A stretch of 64,000 bases of DNA from Vogesella indigofera (GCF_003633895.1 NZ_RBID01000016.1:1-64000); one strand, 5' to 3'. Counted from the stretch's first letter, positions 49,406 through 58,467 are shown. Translations and numbers: made by a program. The notes: a model not told the origin generated them from the sequence alone.

Positions 49406-49882
49406 ATGGCAACGGTTTTTCAGCAGTATCTCGATGCGGTACAGACCAATCAGCAACGCATGTTGGCCGCACAGGCCGATTGCTGGCGTAGCTGGTGTCA
49501 GCTATCACAGCCGACCGACGGTGCACCGGGCCTGATCGGGCAACTGGATGCGCCGATGATGTCGAGCGCCTCGGTATTGCAAGCCTCTGCCGATGCGCAG
49601 CATGACCTGCTGCTGGTGCTGGAACGCTGGTTTGGCGAACAGCAAAAAACCTGGCTGCGGCACTCGCCGTTGCTCTCGGCTGCACCCTGTGTGCTGCCAC
49701 TGGACCTCGGCTTTTCCGGCTACCTGATCGCGTCGCGTGCCAGCCGCCAGATCCAGCATTTTGCTTCCACCCGCTTTTCCTATGCCACGCTGTCCGCGGT
49801 GCGTGGCGCCCACCACGCCTATCGCAAGTGTCGCAATAACCCTGTTGCCGCTTCGGTGTTTTATCCGCGCCCGGCAGTCTAG
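49406..49882 (+). CDS. Uncharacterised protein downstream of the LysR gene
   Basis: A 158-residue protein that I do not recognise. The first half is probably helical (FQQYLDAVQTNQQRMLAAQADCW and ASADAQHDLLLVLERWFGEQQ), faintly like small phasin-type proteins, but this is too weak to name. The second half contains FSGYLIASRASRQIQHFASTRFSYATLSAVRGAHHAYRKC. There is no clear signal peptide. AGGGG precedes ATG 49406; an alternative ATG at 49376 overlaps the LysR stop. It is probably co-transcribed with the LysR gene. Confidence 0.6.
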   Translation: MATVFQQYLDAVQTNQQRMLAAQADCWRSWCQLSQPTDGAPGLIGQLDAPMMSSASVLQASADAQHDLLLVLERWFGEQQKTWLRHSPLLSAAPCVLPLDLGFSGYLIASRASRQIQHFASTRFSYATLSAVRGAHHAYRKCRNNPVAASVFYPRPAV

Positions 49883-50108
49883 AATGGCGGGGTCGTGTCT
49901 GAGCCTTGCTTGCCAGACCGTCGTTCCGTAGTCCTGCCGCGGATTTCCTTGCCTGTACATCGTTGCCTGTCGTGATGTCGCCGGACTACATGAGCACAGT
50001 CTGACAGCAGTGCCGGGGCGTCATCTTTAGCCGCTTCCGTTTGCTGGCGTTGCCCCGTGTCGGCTTGTCGGCTTGTGCGCCATACGCCAAGCCGGCCCGA
50101 AGCGGATG

Positions 50109-50129
50109 CTGCCGCGGACCGCGGCAGAC
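50109..50129 (-). terminator. GC-rich hairpin after the EamA gene
   Basis: CTGCCGCGG and CCGCGGCAG around one base, just past the stop of the minus-strand exporter gene. It has no T-run, so it is a weak terminator candidate. The rest of the 254-base gap (49883-50136) shows nothing I can support. Confidence 0.4.
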
Positions 50130-50136
50130 TGGCCGG

Positions 50137-50970
50137 TTAGCGTCCGCGGCTGAGCGAGCCGATGGTGGCGCCGAGCAGGATCAAGGCGCCGGCAATCCAG
50201 GTAATGGTGTTCAGTTCGCCCAGCCCGCTGACCGCCAGGATCAGGGTGGAGAGCAAGGGGGTGAGGTAGGACAGCGCGCCGATCTGCTTCGGGTCGCCTT
50301 CCTTCATGGCCTTGTCCCACAGGAAGAACGATGCGCCCAGCGGCCCGACCCCCATCAGCAGCAGTGCCAGCCATTCCTCGTTGTTGGGAACGATTGCCGG
50401 CTCGAACAGCCAGTGGCAGAGTGCGGCAAGCAGGCTGGAAAGCAGGCAGAAGCCGCCGACCGCCGCGTTAGGGAACGGTGGCAGCTTGCGAGTCGCCAGG
50501 CTGTAGCTGGACCAGGTGAAGGCCGCGGCGATCGCGAACAGGTAGCCGATCGGCAGGCTGTCGGCAAAGTCGAATTGACCCTTGCTGACAATCAATACCG
50601 CGCCGCAAAAACCGATCGTTGCCGCCAGGATGTGGCGGCCGGTCAATTTGCCCAACCCGAACAGCGGACTAAGCACGACAATCAGCAGTGGCCACAAATA
50701 ATTCAGCAGATTGGCTTCCAGTGCCGGTGCGGTGCGAAAAGCGGTAAACAGCAGGCAGTGATAGCCGAAGATGCCGGCGACGCCAATCAGCAGGGTGCCC
50801 GGTGCCACTCGCCAGTCGCGGATGCGGTGAATGGCGAGCAGGCTGCCAATAAAAAGCGCCACAGCGGTGACCAGAAATGGCGGCAGGCGCTGGGTAAATG
50901 CCCCTAACGCGGCTAGGGAAGACCACAGTAAAATAGCGAGTAATGCTGGCAGTAAAGTGAATTTTTTCAT
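50137..50970 (-). CDS. EamA-family drug/metabolite transporter
   Basis: A 277-residue inner-membrane protein with ten predicted helices in two EamA repeats (about 5-135 and 145-275). Family marks include NYLWPLLIVVLSPLFGLGKLTG near the end of the first repeat and GALSYLTPLLSTLILAVSG in the second. Members export amino acids or other metabolites; the substrate cannot be told. ATG 50970 gives the normal start (MKKFTLLPALLAILLWSS). Confidence 0.85.
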   Translation of the reverse strand: MKKFTLLPALLAILLWSSLAALGAFTQRLPPFLVTAVALFIGSLLAIHRIRDWRVAPGTLLIGVAGIFGYHCLLFTAFRTAPALEANLLNYLWPLLIVVLSPLFGLGKLTGRHILAATIGFCGAVLIVSKGQFDFADSLPIGYLFAIAAAFTWSSYSLATRKLPPFPNAAVGGFCLLSSLLAALCHWLFEPAIVPNNEEWLALLLMGVGPLGASFFLWDKAMKEGDPKQIGALSYLTPLLSTLILAVSGLGELNTITWIAGALILLGATIGSLSRGR

Positions 50971-51063
50971 CCGCAAATCATAACGTGGCCGACATGGAAT
51001 GGATAGCCGGCCAACGGACATTTACGGGGCGTGATGAGGTCCGTAATTCAGAAAGGAACAGTA

Positions 51064-52071
51064 ATGAACCAGTCGCAGGTATTGGCTTATTTGAGTCAGC
51101 ATGGTGCCATGCTCGATGCCGATGGTGATGTGGTGTTGGCCAATGGCGAGAGCCAGCAAGAGTTGTCATTCGAGCAGGATGGCCATGCCGTACTCACCCA
51201 GTTTGTTTTGTTGAAAGTACATGGCGACGATGCTGAATCGTTCCTGCAGGGGCAATTTTCTTCCGACGTAAAATTACTGGACGGCAGCGTGGCGCAATGG
51301 AGCAGTTATTCCAATGCCAAGGGCCGGATGCAGGCCAGTTTCCTGTTGTGGCGCATTGAGCAGACCTTTTTCCTGCTGCTGCGAAAAGATATTGCCGAGG
51401 CTTTTCGTCGTCGCCTTTCCATGTTTGTCCTGCGTGCCAAGGTGAAAGTCGAAGTGGTCGACAGCGTGATTGTCGGCGAATACTTGGCCGCAGCGGAAAC
51501 TGGCCGCCCGGCTTTTGAACCGGCCTTGGCGGGTACTGCCGAGCACGCGGTGGTGTCGATTGGCGAGCAGATCCGTATTACCTGTCTGGGGGCGGATGAG
51601 GCCGCCGCGCTGCCGCAGTTTGCCGGTAAGCTGCTGGCCAGTCGCCTGTTTGACGCCTTCTTTATCCGTGCCGGTATTCCCTGGGTGTCGCAGGCAACCT
51701 ATGAAGCATTCGTGCCGCAAATGGCGAATCTGGATCTGATCGGTGGTATCAGTTTCCGCAAGGGATGTTATCCAGGTCAGGAAATTGTGGCGCGTACTCA
51801 GTATCTCGGCAAAGTGAAACGCCGCATGTTTGTGGTGGAAGTAAATGCCGACGAGTGTACGGCCGGCATGGATGTGCAGGTTGAAGCAACCGGTGAGCAG
51901 GCCATCGGCAAGGTGATGCTAAGCGTGCCATTGGCAGCAAAAAAATATCTGGCACTGGTAGTGATGCAAATCTCGGCCTGGGAGGGGCAGCCTTATCTTG
52001 CCGGTGTGCCGCACTCGCAATTGTTGCGGCTGGAGGCGCCGTATTTAATCCCTGATTTGCAAGAGGGTTAA
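51064..52071 (+). CDS. ygfZ: Folate-binding protein YgfZ
   Basis: A 335-residue protein related to the glycine cleavage T-protein and needed for iron-sulphur cluster assembly or repair. The signature KGCYPGQEIVART (about 234-246), with its essential cysteine, is present. The N-terminal half has the aminomethyltransferase-like fold (FLQGQFSSDVKLLDGS). AAGGAAC precedes ATG 51064. It is divergent from the EamA gene. Confidence 0.92.
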   Translation: MNQSQVLAYLSQHGAMLDADGDVVLANGESQQELSFEQDGHAVLTQFVLLKVHGDDAESFLQGQFSSDVKLLDGSVAQWSSYSNAKGRMQASFLLWRIEQTFFLLLRKDIAEAFRRRLSMFVLRAKVKVEVVDSVIVGEYLAAAETGRPAFEPALAGTAEHAVVSIGEQIRITCLGADEAAALPQFAGKLLASRLFDAFFIRAGIPWVSQATYEAFVPQMANLDLIGGISFRKGCYPGQEIVARTQYLGKVKRRMFVVEVNADECTAGMDVQVEATGEQAIGKVMLSVPLAAKKYLALVVMQISAWEGQPYLAGVPHSQLLRLEAPYLIPDLQEG

Positions 52072-52091
52072 TTCAGAATTTAATATAGTGC

Positions 52092-52120
52092 TTGACGCAG
52101 AGCGGCTGGTAATCTAATTT
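52092..52120 (+). promoter_or_regulatory. Promoter candidate for the H-NS-like gene
   Basis: TTGACG (52092-52097) and TAATTT (52115-52120) are 17 bases apart in an AT-rich gap, about 45 bases before the start codon. The -35 is good; the -10 is weak. Confidence 0.45.
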
Positions 52121-52163
52121 TCGGTATATTCTGGCTGGCTTTGTTTATTGAAGGGGGGGTTAA

Positions 52164-52481
52164 ATGGATTTGAGTACACTCGATTTTGCCGAATTGCTGC
52201 AGCTGAAAAATGACGTTGATGTTGAGGTTCGCCGTCGCGAAGTAGAAGAAAAAGCCAAAGCCAAGAAACAGATTCTTGAAATTGCCAAGGCTTATGGCTT
52301 CAGTGTTGAGGATGTGCTCGGCGGCAAAGTGGCACCAACGGCCAGTGGCCGCAAACCGGTAGAAGTCAAATACCGTCATCCGAACGATGAATCGCTGACC
52401 TGGACCGGTCGCGGTCGCAAGCCGTTGTGGGTTGTCGCACTGCTGGATTCCGGTATTGATCTGGATAGCTTGCGCGTATAA
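52164..52481 (+). CDS. H-NS-family nucleoid protein
   Basis: A 105-residue DNA-binding protein. The N-terminal half is a coiled coil for dimerisation (LKNDVDVEVRRREVEEKAKAKKQ). The C-terminal part ends in the H-NS DNA-binding motif TWTGRGRKPLW (about 79-89), which inserts into the minor groove of AT-rich DNA. Such proteins silence AT-rich and acquired genes. A GGGGGG-rich ribosome site precedes the ATG, and a strong terminator follows, so it is a single-gene unit. Confidence 0.92.
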   Translation: MDLSTLDFAELLQLKNDVDVEVRRREVEEKAKAKKQILEIAKAYGFSVEDVLGGKVAPTASGRKPVEVKYRHPNDESLTWTGRGRKPLWVVALLDSGIDLDSLRV

Positions 52482-52505
52482 ATGAGCTGACGGGTTGTGG
52501 ATAGC

Positions 52506-52536
52506 AAAACGCCGTGTGCAAACACGGCGTTTTCTT
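52506..52536 (+). terminator. Terminator of the H-NS-like gene
   Basis: AAAACGCCGTGT and ACACGGCGTTTT form a 12-base stem with loop GCAA, followed by CTTTT. Confidence 0.93.
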
Positions 52537-52624
52537 TTGCAGCGGAACATTCACGATTCATTATAGAATGCGCTGGTAATGAGAGCCTGCTTGATTGTGT
52601 GAGTGCTTAACTTCGGTTTAGGTC

Positions 52625-54301
52625 ATGGCAAAACTGGATTTTTTTTCGTTCGGCGATAAACGCAAATCCCATCCTCTTGATGACGTCAAGTCGGTAACCG
52701 AGTGGTACGCCGCGACCCAGCGGGAGTTTGCCGCTGGTAGCCATGACCAGATCACCAAGCTGCTGTCGCAGTTCAATCAGGACATCGACAGCCCGAGCGT
52801 CGCCACGCTGGAGGCCATCATCGAGCTGGACCGACTGGGGCACATCGCGCACCAGCAATTGTGCGCCCAGTATCTGAGCTCCAAGCTATTGCCTGCCATC
52901 GAGCTGCAGCAGCGGGCGCAAATCCTGTCCTATGGCCGCCAGCTGGTGGCTGCCTTCCAGCGCTTCATGAGTTTCGATCCCGAGGGCGAGGAAGCACCGC
53001 ACATCCGGCTGCTGTTGCCGCTGGTGATCGGCAAGATGCTGTTCTATCTCACCGAGAATGCGCTGTGGCATTACTACCGACACGCCTCGCTGGACGATGT
53101 GATGTGGAGCAATGTCAACCAGCTGTTCCGCTATGCCGAAGAGCAGGCCATTGATGCGGTGCCGTTGCAGCTGTTCCCCGGCGAGGCAACCACGACCATC
53201 CATGACCTGTATCTGGCGTTCCTGATGACCTCGCTACTGAACAGCGGCAACCTGACTTCCCGCCAGATTCACCTCGCCTATCAACTGGCGCTGATGCTGT
53301 CCAACCGCATGACGTTGTCCCGCGATCTGTCCGGGGAGAGCAGTTTCATCGTCAATATCCAGCATGCGTCTCCGCCGAGTCGTGCGCACAATGTGCCGCA
53401 ACTGCAGGGTATTCGCGTCTGGTCCACCACGGAGCTGGTTGATCAGCTGAATGCCTGGCTGGCGGTGTATGACGGCGGCGCCACGCCGCAGGCGCTGCGC
53501 GAGCGTTTCAGCCGGGGTGTTGATCCGGGCCTGCTGCGCTTCCTGGTGCGGGAGTGGGCGGTCAAACCGTTCCGCTTCGAGCGTGCGGAGCGGGTGCCGG
53601 TGGCCAGCAAGCAGCTGGAGGTTGGCCGCCTGCTGAGCGGGGTGCACCGGCTGGTGCGCGAGTATGAGGAATTCCTGGCACAGGGCGATCGCCAGGAAAG
53701 CCCGTCGGTCAGTGTCGAAGAGGTTGCCGAAATCCGCATTTACGGTTTCCTGACCGGGCGCCGTCGTGAAAAAAACGTGGCCCAGGACGAGGTGGTCAAG
53801 ATCGCCACCGGCACCGAGTTGCAGTTGTGGGATATCGAGAACCAGAGCGACAGCGGTCTGGGAGTGTCCTTGCCGGCGGCAGGTGCGGAGTGGCTGTCAC
53901 TGGGGGCATTGCTGGCGACGCGAGAGGCCGGGCAGCAGGCTTGGAGCCTGAGCATCGTGCGTCGCATCAAGCGTGACGACAAGGAGCGCATGTACCTCGG
54001 TTTGCAGCTGCTGAGCTCGCGGCCGGTGGCGGCGTACACCAAGGCGGAGAACGGTCGCAATGCCGATCCGACCCTGCCGGTCGGCATGGTGTGGAATCAG
54101 GGCGAGATCGCCCTGTTTGCCTCGGCGATGAAAGGCGGCGTGAAGTGCAATACCCTGCTGATTCCGCTGTTCAGCTACGCACACGGCAAGAAGCTGCAGA
54201 TGTTTGCCAAGAACAAGGGCTTTCTGGTGGCGCTGGGGCGGGTGCTGGAAAAGGGCGCCGACTGGTGCCAGGTGGAGATCGAGCTGATCCGGCAGCTGTA
54301 G
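52625..54301 (+). CDS. Large conserved protein with PilZ-like C-terminal region
   Basis: A 558-residue cytoplasmic protein without signal peptide or membrane helices. Residues 1-350 are mostly helical and unfamiliar. Around residues 375-470 there is a PilZ-like pattern: an arginine cluster (TGRRREKN), then ENQSDSGLGV, whose NQSDSG fits the (D/N)xSxxG c-di-GMP motif, then beta strands ending ERMYLGLQLLSS. The classical RxxxR half is not exact. If real, this would be a c-di-GMP effector. It is a single-gene unit with its own terminator. The function is unknown; the PilZ idea is inference. Confidence 0.6.
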   Translation: MAKLDFFSFGDKRKSHPLDDVKSVTEWYAATQREFAAGSHDQITKLLSQFNQDIDSPSVATLEAIIELDRLGHIAHQQLCAQYLSSKLLPAIELQQRAQILSYGRQLVAAFQRFMSFDPEGEEAPHIRLLLPLVIGKMLFYLTENALWHYYRHASLDDVMWSNVNQLFRYAEEQAIDAVPLQLFPGEATTTIHDLYLAFLMTSLLNSGNLTSRQIHLAYQLALMLSNRMTLSRDLSGESSFIVNIQHASPPSRAHNVPQLQGIRVWSTTELVDQLNAWLAVYDGGATPQALRERFSRGVDPGLLRFLVREWAVKPFRFERAERVPVASKQLEVGRLLSGVHRLVREYEEFLAQGDRQESPSVSVEEVAEIRIYGFLTGRRREKNVAQDEVVKIATGTELQLWDIENQSDSGLGVSLPAAGAEWLSLGALLATREAGQQAWSLSIVRRIKRDDKERMYLGLQLLSSRPVAAYTKAENGRNADPTLPVGMVWNQGEIALFASAMKGGVKCNTLLIPLFSYAHGKKLQMFAKNKGFLVALGRVLEKGADWCQVEIELIRQL

Positions 54302-54316
54302 CCGCTGCCGCCAAAT

Positions 54317-54348
54317 AAAAAGCCACGATGTGCATCGTGGCTTTTTTA
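54317..54348 (+). terminator. Terminator after the PilZ-like gene
   Basis: AGCCACGAT and ATCGTGGCT with loop GTGC, flanked by A-run on the left and T-run on the right; it can serve both the plus-strand gene and the minus-strand carboxypeptidase. Confidence 0.92.
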
Positions 54349-54365
54349 TTGCGTGTCGTGCTGCT

Positions 54366-55493
54366 TCAGCGCAGGTCTTTCAGCACGCCGTAAATGGCGC
54401 TCAGGCTGGCTTCGCCAAGACGCAGGCTGCGCTGGCCATTCCAGCCGAAGTCGTCGTCCGGCAGGTTGTCGTTGTCCTTGAACGGCATTTCCAGGGTATA
54501 GGCCAGGCAGTTGAACTGGTTGCCGACCCAGGCCGTCGCCATCGCAAGGTTGGCCGCACCGGGGGCGTCCTTGTCGTAGCCGTGCTCATCCTGGAAGTCG
54601 GGCGATGCCACGCGCAGTTGCTGCTTGAACGCGGTTTCCAGTGCCGCGATGCGCTCGTTGTAGCTGGGCACGCCTTCGGTGCCGGCGACAAACACGTACG
54701 GAATCGCCTCGTCGCCGTGGATATCGAGGAACAGGTCGACGCCGGTTTCCAGCATCTTGTTGCGGACATGAAACACTTCCGGACTGGTTTCCAGACTCGG
54801 ATTCAGCCATTCGCGGTTCAGGTTGGCACCGGCGGCGTTGGTGCGCAGGTTGCCGAGAATGGCGCCGTCCGGGTTCATGTTCGGCACCACGTAGAAGGTG
54901 GCCCGGTCCAGCAGTGCGCGCGAAGTCGGATCCTGGGTGTCGAGCAGGCGGGTGAGCAGCCCTTCGACAAACCATTCCGCCATCGTTTCACCGGGGTGCT
55001 GGCGGGCGATGACCCAGATCTTGAGGTCGGACTCGACCTCGTGGCCGATGGTCAGCAGGTTGACGTCGCGTGCCTGCACCGTCGAGCCGAGATCGGATAC
55101 CTGGCACAGGCCGGAGCTTTGCGCCATGCCGATCAGGTTCAGGTGCTGCTCGTGCGAGTACGGCTCGAAGTAGGCGTAGTAGATGCTGCCGGCCAGCGGA
55201 ACGTGTTCGATCACCAGCTCGTCGCCGTCCAGATAGGTCGGCACGCGGAACCAGTTGACGCGATCGTAGGACGCCACCGCCTGGTAGTCTTCCCAGCCCT
55301 TGGGATAGGCCGTTTCCTTGATGTTGAGGAAACGCAGCTTGCACAGCTCGTAGGCGGCACCCTGCAGCCGGAAGTAAAACCATTGGGCAAAATCGGAGGC
55401 ATTATCTTTGCGGATGCGAAGCTGAATGTCTTCAAAGTTATTGAGCGCGATAACCTCGATACTGCCGGCGTCGAAATTGCTGCTGATTTTCAT
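54366..55493 (-). CDS. M14-family zinc carboxypeptidase
   Basis: A 375-residue cytoplasmic metallopeptidase of the M14 family, similar to cytosolic carboxypeptidases. The zinc ligands and catalytic Glu are in place: HPGE with His 166 and Glu 169, DIHGDE with His 259, and LEMPF with Glu 335; the substrate residues NPDG and NREW are also present. An N-terminal beta-sandwich domain (about 1-125) precedes the peptidase, as in that subfamily. No signal peptide is seen. An exact copy of the dispersed element lies inside at 54546-54558, opposite to the coding strand. Confidence 0.87.
   Translation of the reverse strand: MKISSNFDAGSIEVIALNNFEDIQLRIRKDNASDFAQWFYFRLQGAAYELCKLRFLNIKETAYPKGWEDYQAVASYDRVNWFRVPTYLDGDELVIEHVPLAGSIYYAYFEPYSHEQHLNLIGMAQSSGLCQVSDLGSTVQARDVNLLTIGHEVESDLKIWVIARQHPGETMAEWFVEGLLTRLLDTQDPTSRALLDRATFYVVPNMNPDGAILGNLRTNAAGANLNREWLNPSLETSPEVFHVRNKMLETGVDLFLDIHGDEAIPYVFVAGTEGVPSYNERIAALETAFKQQLRVASPDFQDEHGYDKDAPGAANLAMATAWVGNQFNCLAYTLEMPFKDNDNLPDDDFGWNGQRSLRLGEASLSAIYGVLKDLR
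54546..54558 (+). repeat. AAGGTTGGCCGCA element inside the carboxypeptidase gene
   Basis: An exact plus-strand copy lying antisense within the minus-strand gene. It encodes part of GAANLAM near the C-terminus. Confidence 0.9.
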
Positions 55494-55584
55494 GCTGCGG
55501 TATGTCCGTCTGTTACTGGTAGCCGGTTATTGTAACGCGTTGCGCTGCCGGCGGCACGCTTGCCGTGGCCGCGCGCGGCGCCAT

Positions 55585-55618
55585 GAAAAAACCTGCCACG
55601 GGCTAGCGGTGGCAGGTT
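55585..55618 (-). terminator. Phasin gene terminator
   Basis: On the minus strand AACCTGCCAC and GTGGCAGGTT form a 10-base stem followed by TTTT, 31 bases after the phasin stop. Confidence 0.9.
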
Positions 55619-55648
55619 GTGCTGGCCATTGCGGCGCAATGGCGTATT

Positions 55649-56203
55649 TCAGGCTGCGGACGAGCGCTTGGCGGCGGTTTTCACGGCATCCACGGTGGCG
55701 CTGTTGGCGGCCTTGACGCTGGAGTCGGCAAACTCGGCAACTTGCTGTGCGGCCTTGGTCATCGAGTTGATCGCGGCGGCGCTGGCGGCGATGCCCGATT
55801 TCAGTGCGTTGACGGCGGTTTCGGAACCGGCAGGTGCATTCTTGCTCAGCAGGTCGATGTTGCTGATTACCGACTTGTTCAGCTCGTTGAAGTTGCTTTC
55901 CGCGATCTTGCCCAGTTCGGCCTGGGTTTCGGACACGATGTCGTACACGCTGCGCGAATTGGCGACAGCCTGTTCCAGATTCTGGGTGGCCAGCTTGTTC
56001 AGGCGGGTCAGGGCATCCTGTGGTGTTTTCAGGCTGCTCAGTTCGCGGGTCAGCTTGACGTTTTCTTCCAGCGACTGCTTGGACAGCTCGAAATTGAGCT
56101 TGACCAGGCGTTCAGTACTGTCCAGGGAGATTTGTGCGGCGCGGAACAGTGCCTCAAAACCATTCAGGGACAGTTTGCTCAGTTGTTCGGTTGGATTGAT
56201 CAT
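55649..56203 (-). CDS. phaP: Phasin
   Basis: A 184-residue amphipathic, helical protein of the phasin family that coats polyhydroxyalkanoate granules. The start MINPTEQLSKLSLNGFEALFRAAQISLDSTERLVKLN and the Ala-rich C-terminus (AAKRSSAA) are typical of betaproteobacterial phasins. ATG 56203 is chosen with AGGG upstream; the longer frame is not conserved. It is divergent from phaR, its likely repressor, with about 220 bases between. Confidence 0.88.
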   Translation of the reverse strand: MINPTEQLSKLSLNGFEALFRAAQISLDSTERLVKLNFELSKQSLEENVKLTRELSSLKTPQDALTRLNKLATQNLEQAVANSRSVYDIVSETQAELGKIAESNFNELNKSVISNIDLLSKNAPAGSETAVNALKSGIAASAAAINSMTKAAQQVAEFADSSVKAANSATVDAVKTAAKRSSAA

Positions 56204-56423
56204 TTGGGATACCCTCACTCGCTGTTGATGTAACTCGGTCTGGTCCGGTGTGTCGTCATTGTTGTTGTACTTTTTTTGTCGCATCATACCGGTCTGTTGC
56301 GCTGCACAATGACAATTTGATAGTAGCGTAACTTCGAAATCGGTGCCTAGAAGTTTTGCTCTACCGTGTTGCATTTATGATAATGTGGCGCCACACAACA
56401 GAAAAATAAGCTGGGAGTGTTAC

Positions 56424-56993
56424 ATGAGTGTTGAAAAACGGGTCATCAAGAAGTACCCCAACCGCCGTTTGTACGATACCGCCACCAGTTCCTACATCAC
56501 ACTGGGCGATGTGAAGCAGCTGGTGCTGGATAATGTGGATATCCAGGTTGTGGACGCGAAAACCCACGATGACATCACGCGTGGTGTGCTGCTGCAGATC
56601 ATTCTGGAAGAGGAGAACGGCGGCTCGCCGATGTTCAGCTACGAAGTGCTGACCCAGTTCATCCGTTTTTACGGCCAGGCGATGCAGGGCATGATGGGGC
56701 CGTTCCTTGAGAAAAACCTGCAGCTGTTTACCCAGCTGCAGTCGCGCATGCAGGAGCAGGCCAAGACCATCTACGGTGACAACCCGATGGTGAACGCCAA
56801 GATGTGGGGAGACTTCCTCAACTTCCAGGGCCCGGCGATGCAGAACATGATGACCAGCTATCTGGACCAGAGCACCAATATGTTCCTCGACATGCAGAAC
56901 CGCATGCAGGAGCAGGCGCGCACCATGTTCAGCGGCTTCGGCTTCCCGGCCTACCCGCCTAGCCGCGACGACGACAAGAACCCGCCGAAGTAG
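56424..56993 (+). CDS. phaR: Polyhydroxyalkanoate synthesis repressor PhaR
   Basis: A 189-residue DNA- and PHA-binding regulator. It opens with the diagnostic VIKKYPNRRLYDTATSSYITL (about 5-25). A central PHB accumulation domain (GGSPMFSYEVLTQFIRFYG) follows, then a Met/Gln-rich C-terminus. PhaR represses phasin genes until granules appear and titrate it; the phasin gene lies divergently next door. GGGAG precedes ATG 56424. Confidence 0.95.
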   Translation: MSVEKRVIKKYPNRRLYDTATSSYITLGDVKQLVLDNVDIQVVDAKTHDDITRGVLLQIILEEENGGSPMFSYEVLTQFIRFYGQAMQGMMGPFLEKNLQLFTQLQSRMQEQAKTIYGDNPMVNAKMWGDFLNFQGPAMQNMMTSYLDQSTNMFLDMQNRMQEQARTMFSGFGFPAYPPSRDDDKNPPK

Positions 56994-57016
56994 TTTTTTT
57001 CCCGCGCGGTTTTTTC

Positions 57017-57060
57017 TATAATGTGCAGTTCACAGCCGGACGTTGTTGCAACGTCCGGCT
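57017..57060 (+). promoter_or_regulatory. Perfect TATAAT and strong leader hairpin before rimO
   Basis: TATAAT at 57017-57022 is preceded 17 bases upstream only by T-run (no good -35). A perfect 12-base hairpin (AGCCGGACGTTG/CAACGTCCGGCT, 57034-57060) follows, ending in TTCTGT. It can be the phaR terminator, an attenuator of rimO, or both. Confidence 0.55.
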
Positions 57061-57092
57061 TTCTGTATTGAATTTCTTCAAGGTTGTGTCCC

Positions 57093-58412
57093 ATGTCGCA
57101 CGTTGCACCAAAAGTAGGGTTTATCAGTCTGGGCTGTCCGAAGGCGGCCAGCGATTCCGAGCAGATCCTCACCCGCCTGCGTGCGGAGGGCTATGAAATT
57201 TCCGGTACTTACGATGGTGCCGACCTGGTAGTGGTCAACACCTGTGGCTTCATCGATGCTGCGGTGCAGGAGTCGCTGGATGCCATCGGCGAGGCGCTGA
57301 CCGAAAACGGCAAGGTGATCGTCACCGGCTGTCTCGGCGCCAAGGGCGACGTGATCCGCGACAACCATCCGTCGGTACTGGCCGTCACCGGCCCGCACGC
57401 CACCGACGAGGTGATGGGGCACGTGCACAATCACCTGCCGAAGCCGCACGACCCGTTCGTCGACCTGGTGCCGGACATCGGCGTGCGCCTGACGCCGAAG
57501 CACTACGCCTACCTGAAAATTTCCGAAGGCTGCAACCATCGCTGCACCTTCTGCATCATCCCGTCGATGCGCGGCGACCTCGACAGCCGCCCGATCCAGA
57601 ACGTGCTGGCGGAAGCCGAGAACCTGGCGAAGGCCGGCGTCAAGGAACTGCTGATCATCTCGCAGGACACCTCCGCCTACGGCGTCGACGTCAAGTACAA
57701 GCTGGGCTTCCATAACGGCCGCCCGGTGAAGACGCGCATGACCGAGCTGTGCGAGGAACTGGGCAAGCACGGCATCTGGGTGCGCCTGCACTATGTCTAT
57801 CCGTACCCGCACGTCGACGAAGTGATTCCGCTGATGCGCGACGGCAAGATCCTGCCCTACCTGGACATCCCGTTCCAGCACGCCAGCCAGAAAATCCTGA
57901 AGCTGATGAAGCGGCCGGCCAACAGCGACAACGTGCTCGGCCGCATCAAGAAGTGGCGCGAGATCTGCCCGCAGCTGGTGATCCGCTCCACCTTCATCGT
58001 CGGCTTCCCCGGCGAGACCGAAGAAGACTTCGAGGAGCTGCTGAACTTCATCCGCGAGGCGCAGCTGGATCGTGTCGGCTGTTTCACCTACTCGCCGGTG
58101 GAGGGCGCAGCCGCCAACGAGCTGCCGGACCCGGTGCCGGACGCGGTGAAGGAGGAGCGCAAGGAGCGCTTCATGGCGGTACAGGCCGAGATCAGTGCCG
58201 CAAGGTTGGCCGCACGCATCGGCCAGCGCCTGCAGGTGCTGGTCGACGAGATCGACGAGGAAGGCACTGCGGTCTGCCGCAGCTACGCCGATGCGCCGGA
58301 GATCGACGGCCTGGTGTTTGTCGAGGACGCGGCCGGCCTGGTGGTCGGTGATTTTGTCGAGGTCGAAATCGTCGATGCCAGCGAGCACGACCTGTGGGGC
58401 GAGCGCGTGTAA
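57093..58412 (+). CDS. rimO: Ribosomal protein S12 methylthiotransferase RimO
   Basis: A 439-residue radical-SAM enzyme that adds a methylthio group to Asp 88/89 of ribosomal protein S12. Both iron-sulphur sites are complete: Cys 15, 51 and 80 in the N-terminal domain and Cys 147, 151, 154 (CNHRCTFC) in the radical-SAM domain. A C-terminal TRAM domain closes the protein. AAGG lies 9 bases before ATG 57093. An exact copy of the dispersed element at 58202-58214 encodes part of [10 protein letters not shown]. Confidence 0.96.
   Translation: MSHVAPKVGFISLGCPKAASDSEQILTRLRAEGYEISGTYDGADLVVVNTCGFIDAAVQESLDAIGEALTENGKVIVTGCLGAKGDVIRDNHPSVLAVTGPHATDEVMGHVHNHLPKPHDPFVDLVPDIGVRLTPKHYAYLKISEGCNHRCTFCIIPSMRGDLDSRPIQNVLAEAENLAKAGVKELLIISQDTSAYGVDVKYKLGFHNGRPVKTRMTELCEELGKHGIWVRLHYVYPYPHVDEVIPLMRDGKILPYLDIPFQHASQKILKLMKRPANSDNVLGRIKKWREICPQLVIRSTFIVGFPGETEEDFEELLNFIREAQLDRVGCFTYSPVEGAAANELPDPVPDAVKEERKERFMAVQAEISAARLAARIGQRLQVLVDEIDEEGTAVCRSYADAPEIDGLVFVEDAAGLVVGDFVEVEIVDASEHDLWGERV
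58202..58214 (+). repeat. AAGGTTGGCCGCA element inside rimO
   Basis: An exact plus-strand copy in the region joining the radical-SAM and TRAM domains, where the protein tolerates variation. Confidence 0.9.
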
Positions 58413-58433
58413 ACGCCACCCGCTGATGGCCAG

Positions 58434-58467
58434 AACGGCGCAAGGTGCAGACCTTGCGCCGTTTTTT
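58434..58467 (+). terminator. rimO terminator
   Basis: AACGGCGCAAGGT and ACCTTGCGCCGTT form a 13-base stem with loop GCAG followed by TTTTATT. Confidence 0.95.
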
